Assembly (NCBI GenBank): GCA_937888595.1
Contig: CALARK010000012.1
Coordinates: 186,001-250,000, forward strand
From: an uncultured Sterolibacteriaceae bacterium
GTDB taxonomy: Bacteria > Pseudomonadota > Gammaproteobacteria > Burkholderiales > Rhodocyclaceae
Direction: 5' to 3'
DNA: 64,000 nt
Shown: positions 25,405 through 33,825 of the stretch, in pieces
Layout of the letters: each line of letters opens with the position of its first letter
Position numbering within the stretch: position 1 is the first letter of the stretch
The notes under the pieces: generated by a model
The model's input: only the letters and a program-made list of their open reading frames with translations
Told to the model about the DNA's origin: nothing
Databases searched by the model: none
Translations under genes and position numbers: made by a program

Positions 25405-25501
25405 TGATCAGCGCTGCGTGTCTATGGCAGAATCCAAGCTGCATCTGGGGTCGGCGGAGAATGGAGGCCCGCCGGATTCTAAGGTATCAAAGGAAGACAC
25501 A

Positions 25502-25798
25502 ATGCTGTTCGGATGGTTCGACGCCCGCGAGGCCAAGGATTTCGGAGCTGCTCTGGCACGCTTCTACATGGAGCGCATACCCCCCGTCGCCGGCACTGAA
25601 AAACGGCCCCGTACCGGTCGACGGGAGGAAGTACTGGCGCAGATGTCCCGCCAGATTTCCCAGTTTCGTCATGGCCACAAGATGAACCTCTACAAGAAGG
25701 CGCAATTCGGCAATGCCTTCCGCTGGACTCTGGTGGATGCGGGCTACGATCCCGGCGAAGCCGCCGAAACGACTCGCTTCCTGCTGTTCAGGTTCTGA
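25502..25798 (+). CDS. small conserved-looking protein with FGWF N-terminus
   Basis: 98 residues, beginning MLFGWFDAREAKDFGAALA; basic, with no signal peptide or membrane helix. Function is not recognised. It has a good ribosome site (AAGGAAG 5 bases before the ATG) and ends 6 bases before the O-GlcNAc-transferase-like gene, which itself starts MFGWFKSG, so the two short N-termini are similar. The frame is open up to 25418, but the strong ribosome site favours 25502. The pair is likely cotranscribed and may work together. Confidence 0.65.
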   Translation: MLFGWFDAREAKDFGAALARFYMERIPPVAGTEKRPRTGRREEVLAQMSRQISQFRHGHKMNLYKKAQFGNAFRWTLVDAGYDPGEAAETTRFLLFRF

Positions 25799-25804
25799 TC
25801 GCGG

Positions 25805-28279
25805 ATGTTCGGCTGGTTTAAATCGGGACTTTCCCATCGTAACCGTCCGCCGCAGCCAGACAATCCGGTTGCCATGCCCGCGGGCGGCAGCGCCGGATAC
25901 GATGACCTGATCGCCCGCGGCAATCGCCTGCTCGACCATAGCCGGTGGAACGAGGCCGCTGCCGCATACCGGCAGGCGGCGGAGTTGAGGCCAGATCAGG
26001 CCACACCCCTTATCAATCTCGGCTACGCATTGATGGAAGGGGGTCTTGCGGACGATGCCAGACAAACCCTCGAGCGCGCGCTGTGCCTGCAACCCGACCA
26101 TGCGGATGCGCAGTACATGCTGGGCACGATCGCCCTGCAACTGAACGAGCTTGAAAATGCCATCGACCATTTCGGTGCCGCATTCGAGGCACGACCGGAT
26201 TTCGAGGAGGCCTGCCGCGCGCTGTGCCGCACGCTGTACCGTAGCGACCGGCTGAAGGAGGCAATCAAGATCGCCGAGCAGGGTGTAGCCGGCTGTCCCG
26301 CTTCCGCAGAACTGCATTGCTACCTCGGCAACTTGCACGTGGCGCGCAAGGATTTTGCCGCCGCGACTCCCTGCTTCCAGCAAGCCATCGCTCTCCGGCC
26401 AGCGTATGCCGAAGCCTTCTCCGGACTGGGGCTCGCATTTCGAGGCCTCGGCCAGCTGGAAGAAGCGGAGGAAAGCTGCCGACAGGCCATCAGCCTGCAG
26501 CCCGACCTTGCCGATGCCCATCTCAATCTGGGTCTGGTATTCAGGGCCCGCAGGCGGCCGGACCAGGCGATGGACTGCTACCGCACCGCACTGGCGCTCG
26601 ATCCTGCGCTCGCGGAGGCCTACTGCCAACTCGGTTTCGCCCTCATGGAGCGGGGATATCTGACCGAAGCCGAAGAACACTGCCGGCACGCCATGACACT
26701 CCGGCCGGGCCATGCAGAAACCTGCCGCCTGTTCGGGGCAATCTGTCAGGAACGAGGCGACTTCGAGGCGGCCGTCGGGCACTATCGGAAAGCGCTCGCC
26801 ATCGATGCGAATTCAGCAGTGGGGCATAACGACCTCGCCTGCGCCCTGCAAAAGCAGGGATACCTCGACGAGGCCGTCGGTGTCTATCGGCAAGCGCTGA
26901 ACCTTGCGCCCGATTCCGTCGAGATCCACAACAATCTCGGCAGTGCACTGCAACTGCAGGGACACCTTGATGAGGCGACACAATCTTTCCGCAAAGCGCT
27001 TGCGCTCGATCCTCGGTGCGAAGAGGCACGCAGCAATCTGCTGTTTGTGATGAGCTACCGCCAGCCGCACGACCCAACCGCCTACCTTCAGGAGGCTCGT
27101 GAGTACGGTCGATTGCTTTCTGCCCATGCCAACCCGTTTACCCAGTGGGCAAATGACCCAAGGGACGACGTCCCGCAAACGCTCAGAATCGGCCTGGTGT
27201 CGGGTGACTTGCGCAAACATCCGGTCGGCCATTTTCTCGAAAACATCCTGCCACACCTGGATGCACGACGTATCTCATTGTCTGCCTATCCGACTATCGC
27301 CGGCGAGGACGAACTCACCGCGCGCATCAAGCCGCGATTCTGTGCATGGAAACCATTGGCCGGTCTGGATGACGCATCCGCGGCCCGCCTCATCCACGAT
27401 GATGGCTTGCATATCCTGATGGACCTGTCGGGACACACCGCACACAATCGCCTGCCGCTCTTCACCTGGAAACCCGCCCCGCTACAGGTCAGCTGGCTTG
27501 GATATTTCGCGTCTACCGGGGTTGCGGAAATTGATTACCTGTTGGCCGAGCCCTATTCGGTCCCGGCTGCAGAGCAGGACCGCTTCACCGAACGCATCTG
27601 GTATCTGCCCGATACCCGCCTGTGCTTCACGCCACCGACCGAGCAGGTGCCCGTCGCTCCCTTGCCTGCCCTTCGCAATGGCCACATCACCTTCGGCTGC
27701 TTCCAGAACCTTACCAAAATCAACGACACGGTATTGGCTGCCTGGGCGGAAATCCTCACGCGACTGCCGACTGCCCGTCTGCGGTTGCAAAATCGCCAGT
27801 TCAACAGCGAAGGGCTGCGCACATCGCTTCTACATCGACTGGCGAGCGTCGGCATCGATGCCGGACGCGTCACGCTATACGGTCAAATGCCCCGGCACGA
27901 CTATCTGGCAGCGCATGCCGAGGTGGATATCCTGCTCGATACCTTTCCCTACCCAGGCGGTACGACAAGTTGCGAGGCGCTCTGGATGGGCGTACCCACG
28001 TTGACACTTGCAGGCAGTACGCTGCTCGAACGCCAGGGGGCGAGCATGATGACCTGTGCCGGCCTGGCAGACTGGGTTGCCAGCGACGTACGGGAATACA
28101 TCAGCCGCGCATTCGGACATGCCACCAACCTCGACACCCTGTCAAGGCTGCGTGCCATCCTGCGCGAACAAGCCCTCGCCTCTCCGCTTTTCGATGCCCC
28201 CCGCTTCGCCGCCAACCTAGAAGCAGCCTGGCGCGGCATGTGGCACGAGTCGCGCGTTCGACCCGACTCCCGGATTTAG
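25805..28279 (+). CDS. TPR protein with SPINDLY/O-GlcNAc-transferase (GT41) domain
   Basis: 824 residues. From about residue 35 to 410 there are roughly ten to eleven TPR units, recognisable from recurrent LG-A and A-P spacing. The C-terminal ~400 residues form the GT41 catalytic region: HPVGHFLENILPHL, ILMDLSGHTAHNRLPLF, LQVSWLGYFASTGVAEIDY, FGCFQNLTKIND, LLDTFPYPGGTTSCEALWMG. Homologues add GlcNAc or other sugars to Ser/Thr or Asn of proteins in the cytoplasm. The bacterial substrate here is unknown; FGWF partner and nearby glycan and pilin genes are candidates by proximity only. Ends 24 bases before a convergent gene. Confidence 0.85.
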   Translation: MFGWFKSGLSHRNRPPQPDNPVAMPAGGSAGYDDLIARGNRLLDHSRWNEAAAAYRQAAELRPDQATPLINLGYALMEGGLADDARQTLERALCLQPDHADAQYMLGTIALQLNELENAIDHFGAAFEARPDFEEACRALCRTLYRSDRLKEAIKIAEQGVAGCPASAELHCYLGNLHVARKDFAAATPCFQQAIALRPAYAEAFSGLGLAFRGLGQLEEAEESCRQAISLQPDLADAHLNLGLVFRARRRPDQAMDCYRTALALDPALAEAYCQLGFALMERGYLTEAEEHCRHAMTLRPGHAETCRLFGAICQERGDFEAAVGHYRKALAIDANSAVGHNDLACALQKQGYLDEAVGVYRQALNLAPDSVEIHNNLGSALQLQGHLDEATQSFRKALALDPRCEEARSNLLFVMSYRQPHDPTAYLQEAREYGRLLSAHANPFTQWANDPRDDVPQTLRIGLVSGDLRKHPVGHFLENILPHLDARRISLSAYPTIAGEDELTARIKPRFCAWKPLAGLDDASAARLIHDDGLHILMDLSGHTAHNRLPLFTWKPAPLQVSWLGYFASTGVAEIDYLLAEPYSVPAAEQDRFTERIWYLPDTRLCFTPPTEQVPVAPLPALRNGHITFGCFQNLTKINDTVLAAWAEILTRLPTARLRLQNRQFNSEGLRTSLLHRLASVGIDAGRVTLYGQMPRHDYLAAHAEVDILLDTFPYPGGTTSCEALWMGVPTLTLAGSTLLERQGASMMTCAGLADWVASDVREYISRAFGHATNLDTLSRLRAILREQALASPLFDAPRFAANLEAAWRGMWHESRVRPDSRI

Positions 28280-28303
28280 TCCTGCATCCGCCAACAGTGG
28301 CTG

Positions 28304-29212
28304 CTACGCGTCCGTCATGGCACGCCAGATACGTTCGATGCCCGCCCGCAGGCAGGTAGCGGGATGCCAGCCGGTCGCAGCAGACAGGGCCGTGCTGTCC
28401 AGGACGATCCGCAGGACATCGCCGGCACGTGCCGGCCGCTGATCGATGCCGACCCTGCGTCCGGCAATCGCCTCGACCAGCGCGACCAGCTCATTCAGCG
28501 AGGTGCCTTTGCCACTGCCGAGGTTGAACGTCCCGGCGATATCACGACGCAGCGCGAGTTGCTGCACGGCATCGGCGAAGTCATCCAGATAAAGATAATC
28601 GCGCAACTGCAGGCCGTCGCCCCAGAGCTGGAAAATACGACCTTCCGCCGCGCAGGCCAGCAGGTGCCGGATCACGCCGAAGCCGCTGCGCAGGGGTTGC
28701 TCCGGTCCGTAGATATTCGATGGTCGCAGGATGACCGTATGTTCCGGCCGGTGGGCGCGCAGGAACAATTCGGCAGCCGCCTTTCCGGCGCCATGACATG
28801 AACATGGCCGCAGGGGCGCTGCTTCGGTGACGGGGAGCGTCTGTGGGTCACCGTAGACAGTCCCGCCCGAGGACATGAACAGCAGGTGTGTCGAGGGAAA
28901 CCTTCGCAAGGTTTCCAGAAAGGCGAGAAAAGGCTGCAGACCCTGCTCCGCCTCCATGGCAGGATGGCCGGCACTGGAACCGGGAGTCGTTCCCCAGGCT
29001 GCATGGATGACCGTCTCATGCTTGGCGAGCAGTTCGCTCAACAGCGTCTTGTCTTCCTGTCGGCCGTTCAACACGCTTATCCCGCCGGGCCAGGGCCGCG
29101 TGCCAGCCGATGGCGACAGCACGGTGACGCGGCAACCCGCGCCCGCCAACCGCAAGGCGGAGGCGCGTCCAAGAAAGCCGCTGCCCACGACCAGCACCCG
29201 AGCGTTCGTCAT
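28304..29212 (-). CDS. NAD-dependent sugar epimerase/dehydratase (extended SDR)
   Basis: 302 residues. The N-terminus RVLVVGSGFLGRASAL is the Rossmann nucleotide loop, followed by the SDR blocks VIHAAWG, MSSGGTVYGD and ILRPSNIYGPEQ, typical of UDP-sugar epimerases/dehydratases. The usual YxxxK active site is read here as HGAGK (SCHGAGKAAAELF), so the catalytic tyrosine position holds histidine. It may be impaired, have altered chemistry, or be a sugar reductase-like protein. ATG at 29212 overlaps the upstream GT4 stop (ATGA). Confidence 0.72.
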   Translation of the reverse strand: MTNARVLVVGSGFLGRASALRLAGAGCRVTVLSPSAGTRPWPGGISVLNGRQEDKTLLSELLAKHETVIHAAWGTTPGSSAGHPAMEAEQGLQPFLAFLETLRRFPSTHLLFMSSGGTVYGDPQTLPVTEAAPLRPCSCHGAGKAAAELFLRAHRPEHTVILRPSNIYGPEQPLRSGFGVIRHLLACAAEGRIFQLWGDGLQLRDYLYLDDFADAVQQLALRRDIAGTFNLGSGKGTSLNELVALVEAIAGRRVGIDQRPARAGDVLRIVLDSTALSAATGWHPATCLRAGIERIWRAMTDA

Positions 29213-30297
29213 GCGAGTTCCCGATAGGCCGCACGGATGCGTTCGGCGGCCGCCTTCCAGTCGCCAATGTCGCGCCATGCCAGGGCACGCGACGCCTCGC
29301 CGGCACGACGATTACGTTCTGCGGCGGAAAGATCGTCGAGCGCCGCAGCGAGCGCATCCCGTGACTCCACCAGCCAGCCGTTTTCACCATTGCGCACGAG
29401 ATCGCGATGCGCCGGCAGATCGGTCGCGATGAGGGGCAGGCCGGCCGCCAGGGCTTCGATCATGACTTGCGGCCGCCCCTCGTCATGCCGGCTCAACGAC
29501 ACCAACCCTGCAGCCTGCGGGAACCACTCATTCACCAGGCCGTCCGGATGGGTCGCCCCGCGGTAGTCGATCCATGCGGGCAGGTCGAGGGCTTCCTGCA
29601 TCGGCCCGAGCAGCACCAGGGGCCGACGTGCGTCGAACAATCCTTCGCCCCAGCGAAACAGTTCGCCGATCTTTGCCTGCGTCACACGGGTGACCGCCAG
29701 CCATGGTGCAGTCTCGCCAGCCTGACGTTCGACGCCGAACCAGCGGGTGGCGACACCAAAAGGGAGCGGACGTACGGAGGCGACATCGCCAAACAATGCC
29801 TGCAGGCGCGGCGCCATCCAGGGAGCATTGGGTGCCAGCAGCGCACGCCGTCCCGCCAACGCCGACTTTAACAGGGCCGCCATCCCCGGCAGCCGGAGCA
29901 GGCCGTAGTCGCTGCCCAGTACGCCAACCACGGCTGGATGCCGTGTTCCGGCCAGCGGCAGGGCATTCTGCAGCCAATTGACATGCATGACATCGGCCGT
30001 TTCGCGTCGATACGCACGCCACAATCTTCCGAGCAGGCCAGTAGCGGCGATCGCGCCGGGCAGCAGGCCGTCACGCAACCGACTGGCGATGCCACCGGTT
30101 GCGGCAAGACGGTCCAGCCAGGCACTTTCGGAGACGCTGGCAACCTGCTCCACGCCGGCTGGCAAGGGTCCGGAGGGGGACCACAGCTTGACGGCGAGAT
30201 CCTCTGTCGGAAGCGCAGCAACCATGTCGGCGATGAAACGGCCCTGCCAGTCATCGCTGCTGCGGGGATAGGAAGTGCTCACGACCAATACCCGCAT
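29209..30297 (-). CDS. GT4-family glycosyltransferase
   Basis: 362 residues, GT-B fold. N-terminus MRVLVVSTSYPRSSDDWQG; VGVLGSDYGLL; the donor-binding acidic loop DEGRPQVMIEALAAGLP; and NGENGWLVESRDALAAAL near the C-terminus. It lies between a polyprenyl-phosphate glycosyltransferase and an epimerase on the same strand, 6 bases from the former and overlapping the latter by 4. It likely adds sugars to a lipid-linked precursor. Its coding sequence carries one copy of the dispersed repeat (29847-29870). Confidence 0.8.
   Translation of the reverse strand: MRVLVVSTSYPRSSDDWQGRFIADMVAALPTEDLAVKLWSPSGPLPAGVEQVASVSESAWLDRLAATGGIASRLRDGLLPGAIAATGLLGRLWRAYRRETADVMHVNWLQNALPLAGTRHPAVVGVLGSDYGLLRLPGMAALLKSALAGRRALLAPNAPWMAPRLQALFGDVASVRPLPFGVATRWFGVERQAGETAPWLAVTRVTQAKIGELFRWGEGLFDARRPLVLLGPMQEALDLPAWIDYRGATHPDGLVNEWFPQAAGLVSLSRHDEGRPQVMIEALAAGLPLIATDLPAHRDLVRNGENGWLVESRDALAAALDDLSAAERNRRAGEASRALAWRDIGDWKAAAERIRAAYRELA
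29847..29870 (+). repeat. dispersed repeat, copy 4 (inside a gene)
   Basis: GCCGTCCC then GCCAACGCCGACTTTA; two differences from the consensus. It runs antisense to the GT4 gene at 29209-30297. Confidence 0.65.
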
Positions 30298-30303
30298 GGC
30301 AGC

Positions 30304-31191
30304 CTATGGGGGATCCCGGGGATCGGCAGCATCCGAATCCTTGTACATGAGTGCGGAAATCTGCTCCGATACGATGCCGATGAGGAAGACCAGCACAGCC
30401 GTCGTCAGCAACAACGCGCTCATGTTGGAAAAGCGGTGCGTCTGCAAGTAGGTATAGAGGTAATAGCCGAGTCCGGTCGTGAAGAAAATCCCCGATACCG
30501 GCAGGAAGAGTTTGAGGGGGGAATAAAGCGTACCGATCTTGATGATGATGAGCAGAAAGCGCACGCCGTCGCGCATCGGACGGATATGGCTGGTGCCGAT
30601 GCGCGACGGCATGTCCACAGGTACGTAGGCAACGCCGAATCCGGCGCGGAAAAAACTCATCGTGCAGGTCGTCGGATATGAAAAGCTGTTCGGCAGCAGG
30701 TAGAGGAAGCGGCGAAAACGTTCGGCGCGCACGGCGCGAAAGCCGGAAGTCAGATCCTCGACGCGGTGATTGACCATCCAGCTCGCCAGCAGGTTGAACA
30801 ATGTATTCGCCAGACCGCGGTGGGCACCGGCATGCCCCCCCATGTCCCGGGCACCGACCGCCATGTCGTAACCCTCTTCGAGCTTGGCCAGCAGACGCGG
30901 GATGTCCTCGGGCCGGTGCTGGCCATCGGCATCCATGAAGACGAGAATTTCCCCTCTCGCCGCCCTGGCGCCGGTTTTCACCGCCGCTCCATTGCCTTTC
31001 GAGTAGGGATGGGAAATGACCCTCGCTCCTGCCTCCTGGGCAAGCACGGCCGTGGCATCCTCCGAGCCGTCATCGACGACGATGATCTCCGCACCTGGCA
31101 GCACTGCACGCACTCCCGCAAGACACGCTGGCAAGGTCGCGGCTTCATTGCGTGCTGGGATGATGACGGAAATGCACTGTTCCGCTTGCAT
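30304..31191 (-). CDS. polyprenyl-phosphate glycosyltransferase (DPM1/GtrB-like GT2)
   Basis: 295 residues. The catalytic part shows CISVIIPARNEAATLP, VVDDGSEDAT, LVFMDADGQHRPED (DxD) and LTSGFRAVR. At least two C-terminal hydrophobic segments follow (LFLPVSGIFFTTGLGYYLY and LLLTTAVLVFLIGIV), as in GtrB. Such enzymes charge undecaprenyl phosphate with a hexose for use outside the membrane by GT-C enzymes. The ATG at 31191 lies 4 bases after the TMTC-like gene's stop, so the two are probably one transcription unit; an upstream ATG at 31233 would overlap that gene. Confidence 0.82.
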   Translation of the reverse strand: MQAEQCISVIIPARNEAATLPACLAGVRAVLPGAEIIVVDDGSEDATAVLAQEAGARVISHPYSKGNGAAVKTGARAARGEILVFMDADGQHRPEDIPRLLAKLEEGYDMAVGARDMGGHAGAHRGLANTLFNLLASWMVNHRVEDLTSGFRAVRAERFRRFLYLLPNSFSYPTTCTMSFFRAGFGVAYVPVDMPSRIGTSHIRPMRDGVRFLLIIIKIGTLYSPLKLFLPVSGIFFTTGLGYYLYTYLQTHRFSNMSALLLTTAVLVFLIGIVSEQISALMYKDSDAADPRDPP

Positions 31192-31195
31192 GGTC

Positions 31196-33145
31196 CTATT
31201 TTGCGATGCAGACAGCTGATGGTTCGTCGGCATTCAGACAGGCTACCAGCTGCGAATGAATGGATTTCTCCGCCACACCGAGCCCATCGTCACCCAGTTC
31301 GGAAAGCATGCGGCGTGCCTCTGCATACTCACCAAGCAGGAATGCCAGTTGTGCGCGCTTGAGGCGATTGCTGCGATTATACGGAGCGATTTTCAAGGAC
31401 CGGTCAAGCTCGGTTTGCGCCGCGACCGGATCGCGTACTCCAAGCACGAGATAGTCAGCCAGCCAAGAATGAAGCCGCGCGCGTGCGGGCAAGGCAAGAC
31501 GCCCGTTGTCTCCAGCCGCAGCAAAAAGCGATTCGACATCCTGTCGCCCGAGACAGACAGTACCGGCAATGGCCATTTCCTTGAGATTGAACATAAACAG
31601 CTCGTCTCCCGGACCGAGCGGAAGCTCACGCAGACTTGATTTCAGCGCCTCCATCCAGTCCCTATCCATCTGCTGCTCTGCCCTGCAATACAACTGCATC
31701 AGCCCCAGCCAGCCCAACCTGAATCCGGGGTCGATCCTGCCCGCCCGCTCGAAATGCGTTCTAGCAATATAGAAGGCAGGAGCGCCAGGATCAGCCGCTG
31801 CCGGCAATTGCGCCACGGCGCGACCAGCTTCATAGTGGGCTCGTGGCGAGTCGGGGTGATGCTGTGCTTCGATCTGGCTGCGGCGCACCTCCTCGCCGAA
31901 CTGATGCGCACGCAGCCCGGTGATCAGCGCCACATAGCCGACAACTACCGCAGCCAGAGTGACACCGACAGTCTTGCGTAGTCCGGTGGTCTGAAGCGAC
32001 ATGGGCAAGGGTGCCGCCATGGCAAGAAGAATGCCGAACAGCGGGATGTAGTTGCGGTGCTCGTGAACGAGTTCCAGCGGCAGTAAGGTCGACTCCATGA
32101 GATGGCCGGCAAAAAACCAGGCGATCCCGAACGAAGGCAGTGGTGCGGTATTGCGCATGCGCCAAGCAAGCCAGAGCAGCCCGGCGATCGCCAGCCAGGA
32201 CGACAGGGACAGCCATGGAGTGAGCATTCCTTCAGGCGGGAAGTCATCGTGATGCAAGCCCAGGGCCTCTAGCCGCGGCCACACGATCAGTCCCAGATAG
32301 AACCACAGTGCGCGACCTTCGGTCAGCAGCCGCTCCACCAAAGTGAATGAACGGAATTCGTAGCCTGCCCAGAGCCACTTTCCGGCCGGAAGCAATGAAT
32401 AAACGGCGCTCACGCCGATAGCCAGTCCGGCGAGTATCGCCAGCCCACGACCGAAAGCATCGAGGCGACCCCGTTGGTGTCGATGGAGGATCAGCTCCCA
32501 GGCCAGGACGAAAACCGGAAACAGAAGTCCGTTTTCCTTGCTCAGCATTGACAGGGGCCAGCACACCATCCATGCGAGCAACAGCCTGACCGTGCCGCCC
32601 GGTTTTTCGCGGCCCTGAACATGCAGCAGGACCGCCGCGAGAAGAAACAGGGCCGACAGGCCATTCATTCGCTGCACGGCATACAGTACCGTCGTGAGCT
32701 GAATGGGGTGCAATAGCCACACAGCTGCCACCACGGCAGCAGTTATTCGGATCGCACCGCGTTCGGCCTGCGGCTGTCCTGCCGCCACCAGACGCACGCT
32801 GAGGAGATAGACCAGAAACCCCGTCAGGATATGGACGGCCAGATTGACTGCCTTTAAGGCGAACGGATCGAAACCACCACTGAAGTAGTGATTGAGCGCA
32901 AAGCTCAACTGTGCGACAGGCCGGCCGAGCGGGCCTGAAATGCCGCTGGAAAGTACCTTGCCCACGCCGTCGAAAGAAAGGTGATCCAGGCGTAGCGGCT
33001 CAAGTTGCAGGATGTTGGGTTCGTCGTCGAAGAAAAAATCGCCCTGCAATCCGGACCAGTAAGTCGCGATGCACAGTGCTGCCGCCACCAGCATGGCGAG
33101 AGGGCCGGCAAACCGGAGGCGAAACGAATTCGTCAGCGGCAGCAT
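31196..33145 (-). CDS. TMTC-like GT-C membrane glycosyltransferase with C-terminal TPR-like region
   Basis: 649 residues. A first transmembrane helix is followed by QGDFFFDDEPNILQL, an acidic DDE motif in the first periplasmic loop like that of GT-C enzymes. Then come ~10 hydrophobic segments including HPIQLTTVLYAVQRMNGLSALF and SKENGLLFPVFVLAWEL, which resemble TMTC/DUF1736 proteins. From about residue 410 the protein is helical with TPR character. TMTC proteins mannosylate proteins from a lipid-phosphate donor; here the donor could be made by the DPM-like neighbour. It follows pilA after a terminator. Confidence 0.6.
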   Translation of the reverse strand: MLPLTNSFRLRFAGPLAMLVAAALCIATYWSGLQGDFFFDDEPNILQLEPLRLDHLSFDGVGKVLSSGISGPLGRPVAQLSFALNHYFSGGFDPFALKAVNLAVHILTGFLVYLLSVRLVAAGQPQAERGAIRITAAVVAAVWLLHPIQLTTVLYAVQRMNGLSALFLLAAVLLHVQGREKPGGTVRLLLAWMVCWPLSMLSKENGLLFPVFVLAWELILHRHQRGRLDAFGRGLAILAGLAIGVSAVYSLLPAGKWLWAGYEFRSFTLVERLLTEGRALWFYLGLIVWPRLEALGLHHDDFPPEGMLTPWLSLSSWLAIAGLLWLAWRMRNTAPLPSFGIAWFFAGHLMESTLLPLELVHEHRNYIPLFGILLAMAAPLPMSLQTTGLRKTVGVTLAAVVVGYVALITGLRAHQFGEEVRRSQIEAQHHPDSPRAHYEAGRAVAQLPAAADPGAPAFYIARTHFERAGRIDPGFRLGWLGLMQLYCRAEQQMDRDWMEALKSSLRELPLGPGDELFMFNLKEMAIAGTVCLGRQDVESLFAAAGDNGRLALPARARLHSWLADYLVLGVRDPVAAQTELDRSLKIAPYNRSNRLKRAQLAFLLGEYAEARRMLSELGDDGLGVAEKSIHSQLVACLNADEPSAVCIAK

Positions 33146-33182
33146 GGATGAGGTGTTTTGACGATGTATGGATGCGGAAATG

Positions 33183-33217
33183 AAAAAGGCGCCCCATTGG
33201 AATGGGGCGCCTTTTCT
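33183..33217. terminator. bidirectional intrinsic terminator between pilA and the GT-C gene
   Basis: Perfect inverted repeat of GGCGCCCCATT with its complement (33188-33198 and 33201-33211), preceded by AAAAA and followed by TTTTCTT, so a T-tract is available on either strand. Placed just after the pilA stop, it should end most pilA transcripts before the glycosyltransferase operon. Confidence 0.85.
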
Positions 33218-33233
33218 TCAGGCAGGCTGTCGA

Positions 33234-33647
33234 TTACTTGCAGCTCGACGGACGGTACTTGGCCGGGATGGTGCCAGCACATGCCCAAGTCAAGACGGGG
33301 TTGGCAGTCGGGTCGGTGGGAGTCAGTTCAATTGTTCCAGTCGCATCAGCAGCTCCGAGGTTCTGTGCAGTAGCGATGATCTTGGTGCCATCCCACTGCA
33401 GGTTTGAAACGTATTGCGAGTTTTGTGCGGATACTGAAACTGAAGCGGTGCTGGGAAGGCGACCGTAGGTCTGAGCAAATTCGGCTACAGGAACTTTAGC
33501 CGAAGAAGCCGCCAGCATTACTTCCGACACCTTGGCGCGAACAGTGTAGTCCTGGTAGGCCGGCAGGGCGACGGCAGCCAGAATGCCGATGATCGCGACG
33601 ACGATCATCAGTTCGATCAGGGTAAAGCCTTGTTGGATCTTGCGCAT
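33234..33647 (-). CDS. pilA: type IV major pilin
   Basis: 137-residue prepilin. The leader MRKIQQG ends in the glycine before the PilD cleavage site, then FTLIELMIVVAIIGILAAVALP forms the conserved hydrophobic N-terminal helix with Glu5. The C-terminal part has two cysteines (CAGTIPAKYRPSSC) that would make the disulfide-bounded D region. The mature protein would be about 130 residues, short but in the normal range. ATG 33647 has AGGAGAG 5-6 bases upstream. A sigma-54 promoter lies about 50 bases upstream and a strong terminator downstream. Confidence 0.93.
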   Translation of the reverse strand: MRKIQQGFTLIELMIVVAIIGILAAVALPAYQDYTVRAKVSEVMLAASSAKVPVAEFAQTYGRLPSTASVSVSAQNSQYVSNLQWDGTKIIATAQNLGAADATGTIELTPTDPTANPVLTWACAGTIPAKYRPSSCK

Positions 33648-33694
33648 CGTTTCTCTCCTATGGAAAAGCACTCGACTCGTGCTGATGGACATTA

Positions 33695-33711
33695 TGCAAC
33701 AGCCATGCCAA
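33695..33711 (-). promoter_or_regulatory. sigma-54 promoter of pilA
   Basis: On the - strand the sequence TTGGCATGGCTGTTGCA has GG and GC elements spaced as in the -24/-12 consensus (TGGCAC-N5-TTGCA) with a single mismatch. It lies about 48 bases before the pilA ATG, giving a leader of roughly 35 bases. Sigma-54 control with the activator PilR is established for major pilins in related bacteria; PilR is not in the window. Confidence 0.75.
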
Positions 33712-33801
33712 CTTGCAAGCACCGGAAAGACGTACTGCCCAGAAGCGCACAACGCCCATATCGGCAGAAAGTGACATTTTTGGTCAGTTAACGACCGGTA
33801 C

Positions 33802-33825
33802 GCCGTCTTGCCAGCGCCGACTATT
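33802..33825 (+). repeat. dispersed repeat, copy 5 (overlaps a stop codon)
   Basis: GCCGTCTT then GCCAGCGCCGACTATT. It covers the last codons and stop of the HD-GYP gene (33821) on the opposite strand and extends into the gap before pilA. Confidence 0.6.

Noticed and set aside
25404..25685. 93-codon frame starting in the divergent gap before the small FGWF protein
   Set aside because: No ribosome site and it overlaps the better-supported 25502-25798 gene in another frame.
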